Source: Rheum nobile (taxonomy: Eukaryota; Streptophyta; Magnoliopsida; Caryophyllales; Polygonaceae). From it: a DNA stretch of 64,000 nucleotides. The translations under genes and the position numbers were made by a program. Positions 1 to 11,902 of the stretch are shown here, in pieces. The first letter of the stretch is position 1, and the number at the start of each line of letters is the position of its first letter. Location of the stretch: positions 1,488,001 through 1,552,000 of the forward strand of contig WOAB01000606.1 of the NCBI GenBank assembly GCA_027886185.1, written 5' to 3'. Below the pieces are notes generated by a model. It saw only the letters and a list, made by a program, of their open reading frames with translations. It had not been told where the DNA came from and ran no database searches.

Positions 1-1633
1 CATGAACACTTGTTTCCAGGCATGCACACGCGCTGATATCACATGCACACACACGTTATGATATATGAACACACACGTTCTAGCGTATGCACACAACAGT
101 GTATTTTATGTGCACACATATCCATTTTTTTATCCGATTTTTTCCCGTTTTTTTTGAATTTTTCCCGATTTTTTGCTGAATAATTCGGGAAAAATTCGGC
201 GCGGTCGAATTATTGAACGCATCTGATTGGTCCTCATTCCTTTCCTCCTCAGGCGTCCTCACTTGAACCAAGCCCCTCTTTTTGAGCCCTTAAAGTGTTT
301 TTAGGCTATATTTTTGAGGTGTTTCTTTTTATTTTTTCATTTTAGTTTGTCATTAAATTACTAATTTAACAAAATATATATCATTATTCTTAACCAAATC
401 TTAACATATAGATATCGTGGATTTGAATTATTATTTCTAATTCATAATTCAAACTTATGTAAATTCATTTTGCTGACACAATCAAACTTATGTAATTTTA
501 GCATATCTGATCTATATCTATATATATCTCTATATAAAATTAGGATCAGGTGCATAGTAATCTTCTAGTAAATAGTGAGGAGTAATTTACTCTATTCAAC
601 TATTACAATCCAACGCTCTATAATTAATCAAATACCCAAAAATAAGAGTGTGCACACTGGATTATATTCTCCAAAACAAATTACGTAATTTATGGAAACA
701 AAAAATATGAACTTGTATTTACGATTTTCTCTACGACTCTTCCAATTCCATTGTACGCATCACCCACTAATGTTTTAATGGTGTCTAGTGGTTATTGAGT
801 AGTTGTTCACGAGTTAACTAGTAATTGTTCATTTCTTACTCATGTCTATATGACATTTGTTCATGTTTACTGTGTGAACAATTTTTATATTAACAATGAA
901 CAAATAAGCTTCAATCTTGTATTCCGATATCATTTTATAGTTGTTTATTATTATGAACTAGTTGTTCATAGACAACATAATAGTTGTTCATAGACAACAG
1001 TGTAATTGTTCACAAGTTAATGACTCATTGTTCATTTCTTCTGATGTATGTATGAAAGTATTGCACGTTTAATGCCTTAATATATGTGAACAATTGTATA
1101 AGTTACAATGAACAACTTATTTTTTCCACATTTTTGTATACAAAAAACTTTCAGTTTTAAAAATGAACAATTGGATTAATATCCATGAACAAATAATATA
1201 CATATCATGAAAAATTCTCTTATTATCTACGAACATTTACTTGAATGAACAAAAATAATGAAAATACTCTTACTTTAAGCCTACGACTTTCTTCCGGGGT
1301 GGATTGTTAGGAGAGGGGAAATTTTTAATAAAAATTAAGATAATAACAACAACGATTTTTCTAATCTATGCCCTAAAAGGATATATTAGGAGAAATTTTC
1401 AATCAAAAAACACCTTCTTATGAAAAGATTTTGTTAGATTATATTATTTAGGAATTTTAATATTTTTCTTAAAAGGGTATGGGGTTGGTGGGATTCTCGT
1501 AGAGAAAATATCTACGGAATTTTCACGTGGTACCCTTGAGTTTTTGCAATTTTTGCGAAATACCCGAAGGTTTGTTATATTTTGCGTGGTACCCCTGAGG
1601 TTTTCACAAATTTTGCCAAATACCCTTGACGTC
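1..1633. other. AT-rich non-coding DNA
   Basis: I see no credible gene here; the short open frames are AT-rich chance ORFs. From about 780 to 1260 the words TTGTTCA and TGAACAA recur many times on both strands, as they do again at 2700-3640. The stretch 1490-1633 carries repeated phrases about GTGGTACCCCTGAGGTTTT and AAATACCC, which look like part of a repeat continuous with the inverted repeat that starts at 1634. Confidence 0.6.
340..540 (+). repeat. Dispersed AT-rich repeat, copy 1
   Basis: This stretch is clearly similar to 7377-7565 in the same orientation. Both contain ACTAATTTAACAAAATATA, ATTCTTAACCAAATC, AACATATAGATAT and TTTTAGCATATCT in the same order. Short related pieces (a phrase like TTTTTAAGCCACTAGAGCAT) occur near 270, 4190, 4300 and 7575. 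It has no coding capacity and its family is unrecognised. Confidence 0.6.
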
Positions 1634-2446
1634 AAAAAACGTTAAATTTTGGGGTTCAGCCGTTAACTCCTAAAAAAAGAAAAAATATATTAAATTACAT
1701 TATGAAAGATCAAGGTCTATTTGGATCGTATTTTATTTATAATTCTAACATGGAATTTATTATAAATTTATTTAATATTGCATTATAATATAATAAAATA
1801 TATCGAAATACGCAATTTAAACAAATCCTAAATCACTTATATCCTCCCCTTTTCAAATATAAATGCATCACAAATAATTAAGTCGAGATGAATGTGTATA
1901 AAACCATTCAGAAATCAAAATATCTAAGAATAAATATGAACGAAAAATCATCCTAACTACAAGTAAATTATGTATTTTGTTTTATATAAATCTAAACAGT
2001 GGAAGGGTTGTGTGCTTTTATTTTTTCAAACAATAATATCAAAGTTGGTGGTCTTATGCTTCATTTATATGTAAAGATAAACAATCTTCTACTTTTATAT
2101 ATATATATATATATATATAGTATAGAGTATCACACAGACTAAATAAGAAAATTCAAAACACAAAAAAAAAGAAAAAAAAATAACACTTCTCGACTTAATT
2201 ATTTGTGATACATTTATATTTGAAAAGGGGAAGATATAAGTGATTTAGGATTTGTTTAAATTGTGTATTTCGATATATTTTATTATATTATAATCCAAGA
2301 TTAAATAAACTTATACTAAATTCCATGTTATAATTATAAATAAAATACGATCCAAATAGACCTTGATTTTTCATATTGTGATTTAATATATTTTTTCTTT
2401 TTTTTAGGAGTTAACGGCTAAACCCCAAAATTTAACGTTTTTTTAT
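1634..2446. mobile_element. Long inverted repeat (foldback or MULE-like element)
   Basis: The left arm (about 1634-1887) and right arm (about 2189-2446) are near-perfect reverse complements, about 254 bp each, around a loop of about 300 bp with a short TA microsatellite and an A-rich stretch. Outer ends read AAAAAACGTTAAATTTTGGGG and its complement. There is no ORF. The size and architecture fit a non-autonomous foldback or Mutator-like element. I could not identify a convincing target duplication, and the left side continues into related repeat sequence, so the family is uncertain. Confidence 0.6.
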
Positions 2447-2472
2447 GGTAACAACTCTATGTACTGGAACCT

Positions 2473-2506
2473 GACTATATATATATATATATATATATAG
2501 ATAGAT

Positions 2507-2600
<94 letters not shown>
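2473..2600. repeat. (TA)n then (GA)n compound microsatellite
   Basis: An alternating TA run with short GATA units leads into about 60 bp of pure AG dinucleotides. It sits immediately before a sequence beginning TCAAGTTCTAGTGAGGAG that resembles the one near 570. It is simple sequence, likely length-polymorphic. Confidence 0.9.
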
Positions 2601-2603
<3 letters not shown>

Positions 2604-2699
2604 AGTTCTAGTGAGGAGATTTCCTAAAGTAAATATTAGGGAACTTTATGGAGCGTTGATCTTTTTAATCCTAATGATAATGTAGTAGTGCTCATTTAA

Positions 2700-3650
2700 G
2701 TTTCAATATAACTTGTTCACACAATAAAACCTATAACAAAATTAAAAAAAAATCTTATTAGGAAAGTAAATAATAGATTTTTTGAAATCCCCCTCTAAAT
2801 TTCTACTCAAAATATTTTTTACCCAGAAAGTAAATCTCTCTTTTATCGTCTTCCCCCTCTTATTGTCTTCTCAGTTGAACAAAATTGTATGACTTCTCTG
2901 CCATTGTCAGTGTGTCGACCCACCTTTATTGTTGCTTTCGATTGTTCAAGGTAACTAATCTTTTAATTTGACTTGTTCCAAGACGATTCGTGTACACCTA
3001 CGCCAGAATTGTTCATAGATGAACAAATGCGGATTCGTAATGAACAAAGGCGAATTTGAAGTTGTTACGAAAAAATGCAGATAAGTGTAACGAACAAGAT
3101 ATAGATACAATGCACAATATGATCTAGGTGGAAATTTTAACCAATGTCCTGATGAACAACTTCAAATTCGGATTTAACAAGATGAACAACAATGAAAAAA
3201 CTGAATTGTATTGAACAATATGAATAACTTTATATCATGAACAACTTCAAATTCAAAATGAACAATATTACAATAAAGAACACACTGCGTTGTACTAAAT
3301 AGAGAAAATTTTGCATACACCCAGATACCTAATGAACAACTTTGAGATGAATAATGAACAAGATGAAGTACGTAAAAAAATTATACATCTATCATTCGTA
3401 TATTTTGTTTATCCAATGACCTAATGAACAACTTCAAATTCGAATTGAACAATATGAACAACAAAGAAAAAACTGAATTGTCCTAAACAACTTTATATAA
3501 CGACCTAATGAACAACTTCAAAATCGAAATGAACAAGATGAAGAACACACTGCATTGTACCGAACAAAGAAAATTTTGCATACACTCAGATACCTACTTT
3601 GAGATGAACACTACTATATTATCCTTATAATTAAAAAGATCAATGCTCCA
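2700..3650. repeat. GAACAA-rich degenerate repeat tract
   Basis: The word ATGAACAA and its complement TTGTTCAT occur far more often than chance. Phrases such as GATGAACAACTTCAAATTCG recur at about 3150, 3420 and 3505, and GAAAATTTTGCATACAC recurs at about 3305 and 3565. This suggests repeated local duplication of a roughly 100-250 bp unit. No protein is encoded. It may be the body of a non-autonomous element, but I cannot define its ends. Confidence 0.6.
2761..3045 (+). repeat. Direct repeat, copy 1 (partner 3669-3955)
   Basis: About 285 bp is repeated in the same orientation 908 bp downstream. Both copies begin GGAAAGTAAATA, share ATGACTTCTCTGCCATTGTC and TGTGTACACCTACGCC, and end with AAATGCGGATTCGTAAT. 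Substitutions and small indels separate them, so the duplication is not recent. Confidence 0.8.
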
Positions 3651-3668
3651 TAAAATTCCCTACTATCA

Positions 3669-3955
3669 GGAAAGTAAATATAGATTTTCTGAAATCCCTC
3701 ATCTAAATTTCTACACAAAATATTTTTCACCCAAACAGTAAATCTCTCTCTAATCGGCTTCTTCCTCTTATCGGCTTCTTAGCTAACAAAACTCTATGAC
3801 TTCTCTGCCATTGTCGGTGTGTCAACCCACCTTGGTTGTTGCTTTTTGATTGTTCAAGGTAATTAATCTTTTAATCCGACTTGTTCAAAGTCGATTTGTG
3901 TACACCTACGCCAAAATTGTTCATAAACGAACAAATGCGGATTCGTAATAAACAA
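3669..3955 (+). repeat. Direct repeat, copy 2 (partner 2761-3045)
   Basis: This is the second copy of the segment described at 2761. A 98-codon open frame overlapping it (3881-4177) has AT-driven composition and no recognisable domain, so I do not call it a gene. Confidence 0.8.
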
Positions 3956-4459
3956 GATATATATACAAAAAATAAGCAAGTGTTAATCATGGGATTTGAT
4001 TGTGATGTGAGATGTGATTCACTACTTTATAATGCATTTTTAAATTATATGGCTAAATCTCTATCGTTGGATTACTTTAATCTAACGGTCAATAAAACTC
4101 TCTACTTTTTACCCTATCACTTATATGCACTTGAACCTACTTTTGTGTGTATATATATACCTATTACTATATATTAAACCTGACTCTTTTTAAGCCACTA
4201 GAGCATTTTTAGGCTCAATTTGTTGAGATTTATTTTTTTCATTTTTTAATTTATTATTATCAATATATATATATACATTTATATATATTAAAACTCACTC
4301 ATTTTAAGACACCAGAATGATTTTGGATCCACTATATTCTATAATTATTTCTTTTTTTATTTTAATTCAAGTTAACATTAAAATTTTAAATTAACAAATC
4401 TTCACCAACAAACTAAAACAAGCAAAATAAAATTTCAACACTGTATGTATACGTGCTAT

Positions 4460-5046
4460 TAGAGCTGTTAAAAAGTGATCGAACCCGTTTTACCGACCTG
4501 ATCGACCCGCTTTTGGACCCGACCTGACCTGACCAAAAATTTTGATAACCCGAATTTATCGAGACCGAACCCGACCCGATTAACGAATGAATGTGGAGTA
4601 TTAATAAAATATAACATAAAATATATATGATAAATGACATATAAATAATAGTAATATGCTCACTTATCCTAAAAAAAGAACATTGTTGTACTTATATAAT
4701 TTTTTTATAATGCAGAAATTAATAAATGAATATAATATATATTAAAAACAAAATAAAATATGATTTTGGTCTACTAATATCAATTACATTAAAATAATTA
4801 ATAAGATTATTATTATTCTAAATTATTTCAACTTATTTTGACATATTTAAATTAGTTTTTAACTATTTAATAATATTTAAATAGTGAACAAAATATTTTA
4901 AAAATGACGCTCTTGACCCTTCGGTCAACCCGAATCACCCGTTGATCTATAATGACTTGACTCGGCTTGATCTATTATCCAAAATGACCCGACCCGTTCT
5001 CAACCCGAACCCGAAATAACCAAACCGAACCCGATTGACAAGTCTA
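4460..5046. mobile_element. Non-autonomous hAT-type element (MITE)
   Basis: The ends read TAGAGCTGTTAAAAA on the left and, reversed, TAGACTTGTCAATC on the right, the TAGNNSTGTYAA form of plant hAT termini. The subterminal regions are rich in ACCCGACC and GAACCCGA on both sides, also typical of this group. Flanking 8-mers CGTGCTAT and AGTGCTAT match at 7 of 8 positions and fit a decayed 8-bp target duplication. The 587-bp body encodes nothing recognisable. Confidence 0.75.
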
Positions 5047-8000
5047 AGTGCTATCCATTTTAGTTTTGAAACTAAATATCTTATTTTTAAATAATGTCTA
5101 ACTTTATATAAGATCAAATAGATTATGCCTATTCAATCAATTTATTATTTAAATTAAATCTCGCGTGCAAGTTTTTCATATTATAATAGTTTCAACAAAT
5201 TTACAGATGAATAAATTAAGCACATAAATAATTATTATCATATTACATAATTATTAACATACTTAAAATATGTGCATGACATGATATAGAGTAATAGTAA
5301 ACTTATTTTTGTAACCATCATAGATTTGCAAATTATAAAACAAATTAAATTGATGAGACCCTAGAAATCAAGCTAACAATTTTGTTTAAAGTAAGTAGAA
5401 ATTAGATTTTCTTAACAACTTAGATTTGCGTAATTAAAAAGAATATTTAGAATAGTCAACTATGTGCGATTTTTATAACCAAAATTATATAGAGATCAAA
5501 ATTTCAAATTAAAAAATTAAATTTCGTTTCACATATCATGTTATTGAATTTATGGACACGATTATTTTAAATGATTTCCTTACATCATTTGTGTACAGAG
5601 CAAATTTCAAATTTCATTAATATATTTTGTATTCTTATACTATAATATAAAATAATAATAAAAAAAAATTACTATTGATTGCTACCATATCTTAATAACA
5701 CTTATTTGTATTTTGGCATTTTTATTTTCGAATAATAACATCTATTTAAATTACTCATTTTATGTACATGTATTTGAATCTTTTAATACGTTATATTTAA
5801 TGGAAGACATTTATAATTAAATTTAGCAATAGATTTGTTTATAGATATTCTAATAAGAAATGTATTGATTTTTTTGTTTATTTAGTTTAATCTTAAATTT
5901 TACTTTATTTTTATATTTTTGGGTTATTTTGATCACATCCTTATCGTATTTGATTGTGTTTAATATTTCTCTCTCTCTATATATATATTAGAGCCATGTT
6001 GTTGATGTGTTATGTTTTAATTTTTTAAATAGGTATTATATTAAATAATTAGTCAAATATAAATTAAAAAAAATAGATTTTAAATCTCTTCATTTTCAAA
6101 CAACTTATATAGCCTAGGTTTTTCAATTGCAGGGTAAAAGAAACATAAATTTAACTTTTCATATAATTATTCCATTCAAATTATTAAGATTCTTAACAAC
6201 CTACAACAAATATATATTAGAATGGTAAATATATATTGATTTTCCTTAGATTATATCAACCTACTTTGTTTTACACCACCGATTAAGATCAACTTCTTCT
6301 TTTTTCATTTAATAATATATTTTAATTAAATCTTTGTACTCTATTTTTTAGCTTATTTCCAACTTATTTAAAGTAATTTTTTATAAAATCTTCCAACTGA
6401 ATTTCCTAACTTTTTATTGGCTATTAATTAATATTGTTATTCCATTCATTCACTCATTGATGCATTCTACTAAACTTAGTATAAAACACAAGCTTTAATT
6501 ACGTGAGTTTTAAAATATCAATTTTGTCAAACTCTACGAAAAGAACGTTTAGCCATTTCGTTGATTTTCACGACTTTCTCAAATTCTCTCTTGTATTTTT
6601 TTTCCCTCCTTTATATTTATTTAAAAAATTTGATACCCTAATTTAAATCTAGCTAATTTTACATAAATTATTTGAAACTAGAACATAGATTCTACTATTT
6701 ACATAATATTTTTTACCAAATGATCTAATATGAAAAATGTAATAGTTTATACATATATATTTACTCATTGTGATATTTATACATTGAGATATTTATATTA
6801 TGAGTAAATTATATGTAAGTTGTTCATTATAATATTTTACAATCATACTTATTTAATTGATGATGCATATTATTTTTTGATTAATATACAATTATGTAAG
6901 ACATGTTATGTACGACATATTATAATAATAACTAGATAAAAAAAGTACATCATATACATTTAAATTGTACTTAAATATTTAAAGTTTATGGTATTTTTAT
7001 AATGTTTAATATAAGTTTTATAAAGAAAATATTAAATCTAATCCCGTACTTGCACAAGTACTCAACTGGTTTTTTGGTCTGAAGATGTGTTACCAGCAGA
7101 CACTAATTGACTATTTTGATTCATGATAAAAAATATATGTACATCAAATGTCACAACATTTTTGTATATAAAGAGATTTTCCATAATATGATGCATAAGT
7201 AGTCTTCAATAAATTTAGTATTCATTAACTTTATGTGTTATCAACATTTATATATTTCTTATTTAATTGTCAACAAGTTTAAACAAATATTTTCAATTAT
7301 TATTATTATGTATTGTCTGTTTTAAACATCGTGTGAACACCGTGCATGGCATATTGTTGAGAATTTAATTTATTTTTTTCATTTTTAGTTTGTTGTAATA
7401 TTACTAATTTAACAAAATATACATCATAATTCTTAACCAAATCTCAACATATAGATATAGTGGATTTGAATTATTATTTTTAATTAAAAATTGAAACTTA
7501 CTTTATTTATTTTGTTGGCGCAACCAAACTTAAGTAATTTTAGCATATCTAATTTATATATATATAGATAACCTATCACTTTTTGAGACATTAGAACACT
7601 TATGGGTCCACATTAATGATGTGTTAGTTTGTGTTTAGTCATCTTTTATAAATATATTTAAAAAATTAATCTAATTTAAACTCTAAAATTGTATCAAATC
7701 TTAAACTCTAAAATAGTTTATTTTTATTAGTTTTCACATTTATTTTTCTACCATAGAAATTGTTAAGTAAATAATATAACCTTGATATAAGGGTTTGATT
7801 TATTATTCTTGATCAATAAAAAAATAAAAGGATTTTTTAATACAAGAACGATGAGACTCAAGCCAAGTTTAATAATTTATATTTACTATGTTTTTTTCTA
7901 AATCATAAGTTAGAATATGATTTCTCTCGATACTCTTCACAAAATTTTACAATTTAACTAAAATTTCCATAAGGCCCATAACTGATACATTCATTTTTTA

Positions 8001-8990
8001 GAACAAATCTTACGTACAGTGTTTTGTTACAACTAATTAAATCCTACATAAAAATAACACTGCCTTGTTTCAATTAATTAAGAAATTTTAATTTCTTGAT
8101 TATTTAACCTTATTAAACCCTATAAAGATCTTCCTAAGAACATCTTATTAATGTTACTTTTATGGAGTCTTTTGCAAACAAATCTGTCGGGTTGTTATGA
8201 TACATAGTTAAATTTCGTATATCTCGCCCAAAAGTATTGTTAACATATATATATATATATCAATTTTTTAAATGAATGAGAAAATAAGAGCAAACATAGA
8301 ATCGAAGTGAAATACTATACGAAAACATTACAAAATATAAATAAATTATTTGAAACCAAATGTAATATATGAATAAGTCAATTTTAAAGATAGAAAGATA
8401 AGGAAGTGAAACAATTGTAAAATCATATTAAAACTAAGCTGAGTTTTTAGAAAATATAAGCAGTTTATTAAACTGATTTACAAATTTAAAGGTATTTGTT
8501 ATTATAAACACACTCTAATTTAAAATCATGAAATAAAATAAAATTTTACTTGGTTAGAAAATAAAAAATAAAAAAATATACAATTCGATCATAACAAAGT
8601 TATTTGTATTTGCTTATAATATACTTCAACTATGTCTATTAAAAGCTATTTCAGAAATAAAAGATATACTCTAATAGATTAGTTCATATATCCTTTAAGA
8701 TTTTATGGTGTTAGCAATCCAAAATCAATATAAATAAACATATTTTGAAAATCCCCCCCTTCAATTTCCTCTATATACTTTCAGACCTTTCAATCATAAT
8801 AATTTACAATCGATATTTTCTTTTCTTTTGTATTTATTTTTCTAAACTTTTTAAAAGTAATTATTTGATTTTAAAAAAAAATTGAGTTAATAATTTGTAT
8901 TTTATAAGATATTTATGTATCAATTTATTATCATTCAATATTTATTTTTTCAAATGATCATCAATCATATTTTTTATTTCTCATATCGTC
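5047..8990. other. AT-rich non-coding DNA
   Basis: This is about 4 kb of very AT-rich sequence with no open frame of interest. It holds short TA microsatellites (for example near 5980 and 8250) and the second copy of the dispersed repeat at 7377-7565. I see no RNA gene or clear transposon termini. Confidence 0.6.
7377..7565 (+). repeat. Dispersed AT-rich repeat, copy 2
   Basis: Partner of 340-540 in the same orientation, with scattered substitutions and small indels. Beyond this stretch the flanks of the two copies differ. Confidence 0.6.
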
Positions 8991-8994
8991 AAAT

Positions 8995-10016
8995 TTGAGA
9001 AGCTTATATCGTATAGTTATAACTATTGTTATATCGTCTATATCGTATAGTTATTATCATTCAATATGTATTGTCTATTTTTCAAATGATCCTCTATATC
9101 GTATAGTTATATACTATTATTATGTCGTATAGTTATATACTATTGTTATATCGTATAGTTATAACTATTGTTATATCGTATAGTTATATATTATAGTTAT
9201 ATACTATGGTTATATCATATAGTTATATACTATTGTTATATTGTATAGTTATATACCAATGTTATATCATATAGTTATATACTATGGTTATATTGTATAG
9301 TTATATACTATTGTTATATTGTATAGTTATATACTATGGTTAAATCTTATAGTTATATACTATTGTTATATCGTATATTTATATACTATGGTTATATCAG
9401 ATCGTCATATACTATTGTCATATCGTATAGTTATAACTATTGTTATATCGTATTGTTATATATTATAGTTATATACTATGGTTATATCATATAGTTATAT
9501 ACCAATGTTATATCATATAGTTATATACTATGGTTATATTGTATAGTTATATACTATTGTTATATTGTATAGTTATATACTATGGTTATATCTTATAGTT
9601 ATATACTATTGTTATATCGTATATTTATATACTATGGTTATATCAGATCGTCATATACTATTGTCATATCGTATAGTTATATACTATGGTTATATCGTAT
9701 AGTTATATACTATTGTTAAATCGTATAGTTACATACTATGGTTATATCGTATAGTTATACACTATGGTTATATCGTATAGTTATACACTATTGTTATGTC
9801 GTATAGTTATATATTATTGTTATATCGTATAGTTATATACTATGGTTATATCGTATAGTTATATACTTGTTATATACTATGGTTATATCATATAGTTATA
9901 TACTATTATTATATCGTATAGATATATTATTGTTATATCGTATAGATATATTATTGTTATATCGTATAGATATATTATTGTTATATCGTATAGTTATATA
10001 CTATGGATATATCGTA
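8995..10016 (+). repeat. 26-bp minisatellite array, about 38 copies
   Basis: The core unit reads about TATCGTATAGTTATATACTA plus YGGTTA or TTGTTA, and successive ATAGTTATATA words are 26 bp apart. A variant containing CAGATCGTCATATACTATTG occurs at 9398 and again at 9644, exactly 246 bp later, with the same neighbouring variants. Part of the array was therefore duplicated as a higher-order block of about 246 bp. The array is not open in any frame. Confidence 0.9.
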
Positions 10017-10598
10017 TTGTTTGGTGACTTCAATTGATCAACTAGTAACAATTTTCTTGAAGGAAGTGCTAAGATTCGAATATATATGTATGTTAGTATG
10101 TCGTTGCCAAAATATATATCTTTACTCTTTGTCGTACTGAGCCTTCAAACTCAAACACCACTAGTTTAATTAGATTAAAATAATCCAAACTTTAATTAAA
10201 GATCATTCTAACCGGTAGAGATCCTTTGGTCCAACTTATAGTCCTCTTACTAGTCCTTTAATTTTAATTGGTCGAGGTGACATTTTGAATGTTCAAAACA
10301 TATACTAATTGAAACAAAATTTCATATGCTCTTCTTTGCTTTTATAGTCCTCTGTTTTTCTCCTCTCTTTAATCTTCCTTGGACACTAACAATAGACGGG
10401 AACAAGAACCCATTTGAGCAGCTACAATATTCATTCCAAATTTCTTAAATTCCACTCAATAAGCGACCAAAATAACCCCACCCATCAAGTTTTTGGGATT
10501 AACATACTCAAAACAGATCTAGAATATGTCAAGATAAGGAGAATTAAAAGGGTACCACATACATAACAATTTCAGTAGAATTACAAGTTTTAAGGAGT
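10017..10598. other. Non-coding stretch, possible 3' flank of a VQ gene fragment
   Basis: No repeat or ORF is evident here. On the minus strand it lies directly downstream of the VQ-motif fragment's stop codon, so it may be the former 3' UTR and intergenic flank of that gene. This is inference from position only. Confidence 0.4.
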
Positions 10599-10742
10599 TC
10601 AACAATATTCCACTGTCAAATTTGGTCGGAGGCTCGCACACAAGTTGGTGGAGGAGGAGGCGACTACTGTGAAGGATGAGGCAGGGATTCCGATGTACTC
10701 TTGAACCATGGCCCTAAAATTTGTGGTGTTGTCGGTGGTCAC
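10599..10742 (-). pseudogene. VQ-motif protein, C-terminal fragment
   Basis: Read on the minus strand from 10742, 47 sense codons run open to a TGA at 10599-10601. They include TTDNTTNFRAMVQEYIG followed by IPASSFT. Plant VQ proteins, which are nuclear cofactors of WRKY transcription factors, carry the core FxxxVQxxTG. Here F, V, Q and G are kept but the T is I. Acidic and threonine residues before the motif and IPAxxF after it also fit the family. The fragment begins exactly where a minus-oriented LTR fragment ends (CTCCA then GTGACC), so the N-terminal coding part has been displaced or lost. No promoter or start codon is present, so I treat it as a broken host gene. It could also be a captured gene piece. 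Confidence 0.65.
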
Positions 10743-11093
10743 TGGAGATCCCAAAAACGGCGGTATAGGAATTTGATGACGTGTCGCGCCCGCAAATAGG
10801 TCCCCCTTGCTATAATCATGACCTCCTTTGGATTCCCTCTTTGTGACCTGTAAAACCCTAAGGGTACCGCCCCTTGGGAAGACCCTCCACAGTTACGAAG
10901 TTAGAGATGCGGTATGTTGCAGTTGATGAACTTTCGTAAGAATACAATGAAATAGATCTAAAATGCTTCGAGAAATACACCTTTTTTGTATTTGTTTGTT
11001 GTGATGGACGTGTTTGAGTGGCAATGAGGAAGAAATTCCCTTGAGTTTTCAAGATCTCCCACAAGAGTTCTTTGAGAGATTTTCTTTTTCCTC
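10743..11093 (-). mobile_element. Inverted R-U5 fragment of the element A LTR family
   Basis: Reverse-complemented, this matches 11932-12321 closely, from CTCTCAAAGAACTCTTGTGG to the terminal CTCCA. It lacks the U3 part and ends exactly at the LTR 3' terminus, directly abutting the VQ coding fragment with no PBS after it. It is therefore the distal end of a minus-oriented LTR, either a solo or 3' LTR that has lost its upstream half or a rearranged copy of the neighbouring plus-strand LTR. Confidence 0.75.
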
Positions 11094-11347
11094 CAACCTA
11101 AAAAGTCAACAAAGCATAGCCATTAAAGTCAAGACCACAAAATATGACGTCAAATGGACATCACTATCAAAATCATAATGCCCAAAGACTTAAAATGACG
11201 ACATCTATGATCAGACAAAGACATATAAGGAAAGAAAAGACAATGCAAACCTTCTAAGTCGCCAACATACAGGTACCTTCAAAAGGTCTTCAACAGGCAG
11301 CATCATCAAAATCATCAACGTACCCGACCTCCAAAAAACCTCAACAT

Positions 11348-11572
11348 ACGGTATCACTATGATCACCAGACATGATGTATAATTCTTAATGTACGGTATC
11401 ACCATGATCACCATACATGATGTATAATTCTCAATGTACGGTATCACCATGATCACCAAACATGTTGTATCATCCGCAACATACGGTATCACTATGATCA
11501 CCAGACATGTTGTATCATCCGCAACATACGGTATCACTATGATCACCAGACATGCTGTATCATCTTGCATAT
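11348..11572 (+). repeat. 45-bp tandem repeat, 5 copies, in the U3 of element A
   Basis: ACGGTATCAC starts at 11348, 11393, 11438, 11483 and 11528, a constant 45-bp step, and ACGG recurs at 11573. Each unit carries ATGATCACCANACATG. Because 45 is a multiple of three, the minus strand stays open across the repeats as a 15-residue repeat. I regard this as a by-product, since U3 tandem repeats usually act as transcriptional elements. Confidence 0.9.
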
Positions 11573-11868
11573 ACGGAAAATTTCATCACGTAAGAAGATC
11601 CAGCTAAGATTTGAGCTTATCCAAAACATGTGCTATAAGTACAACCCTCAATCTAGAGATGGCGTGTCCGTACCGAAAAATCTTGAAGGAAGATTCGTTT
11701 TGTACAGCATGATGTGATAGGTCAAATCCGTACGGTATGAACTTACTGTAGCAGAAGAGACAACACGTCCAACAGTAATTTCGTACCCTAAAATTCGGGA
11801 AAAACAATCTTTTGGCCATCCCTCTACATTCCAGGGTATGGTTACCTTAATTAAGAATGATATGTTTC

Positions 11869-11880
11869 TAGCTATAAAAG
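11869..11880 (+). promoter_or_regulatory. TATA box of the element A LTR
   Basis: AGCTATAAAAGG is a strong plant TATA box, placed upstream of the R-U5 portion that is shared with the inverted fragment at 10743-11093. Transcription would start roughly at or just before the G run at 11903. Confidence 0.65.
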
Positions 11881-11902
11881 GGAGACTTAGCATCCTTTTT
11901 TT

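Noticed and set aside
2473..3650. Helitron insertion after the TA microsatellite
   Set aside because: The start TCAAGTTCTAG after TA-rich DNA is suggestive, but I found no convincing 3' hairpin plus CTRR end, so I left the class open.
3881..4177. 98-codon ORF as a small gene
   Set aside because: AT-rich chance frame across one copy of a non-coding direct repeat; no conserved features.
4413..4640. 75-codon minus-strand ORF as a membrane peptide
   Set aside because: It overlaps hAT terminal repeats; the hydrophobic stretch comes from AT-rich sequence.
11211..11570. 119-codon minus-strand ORF with a 15-residue repeat
   Set aside because: It results from the 45-bp U3 tandem repeat and overlaps the LTR promoter region.
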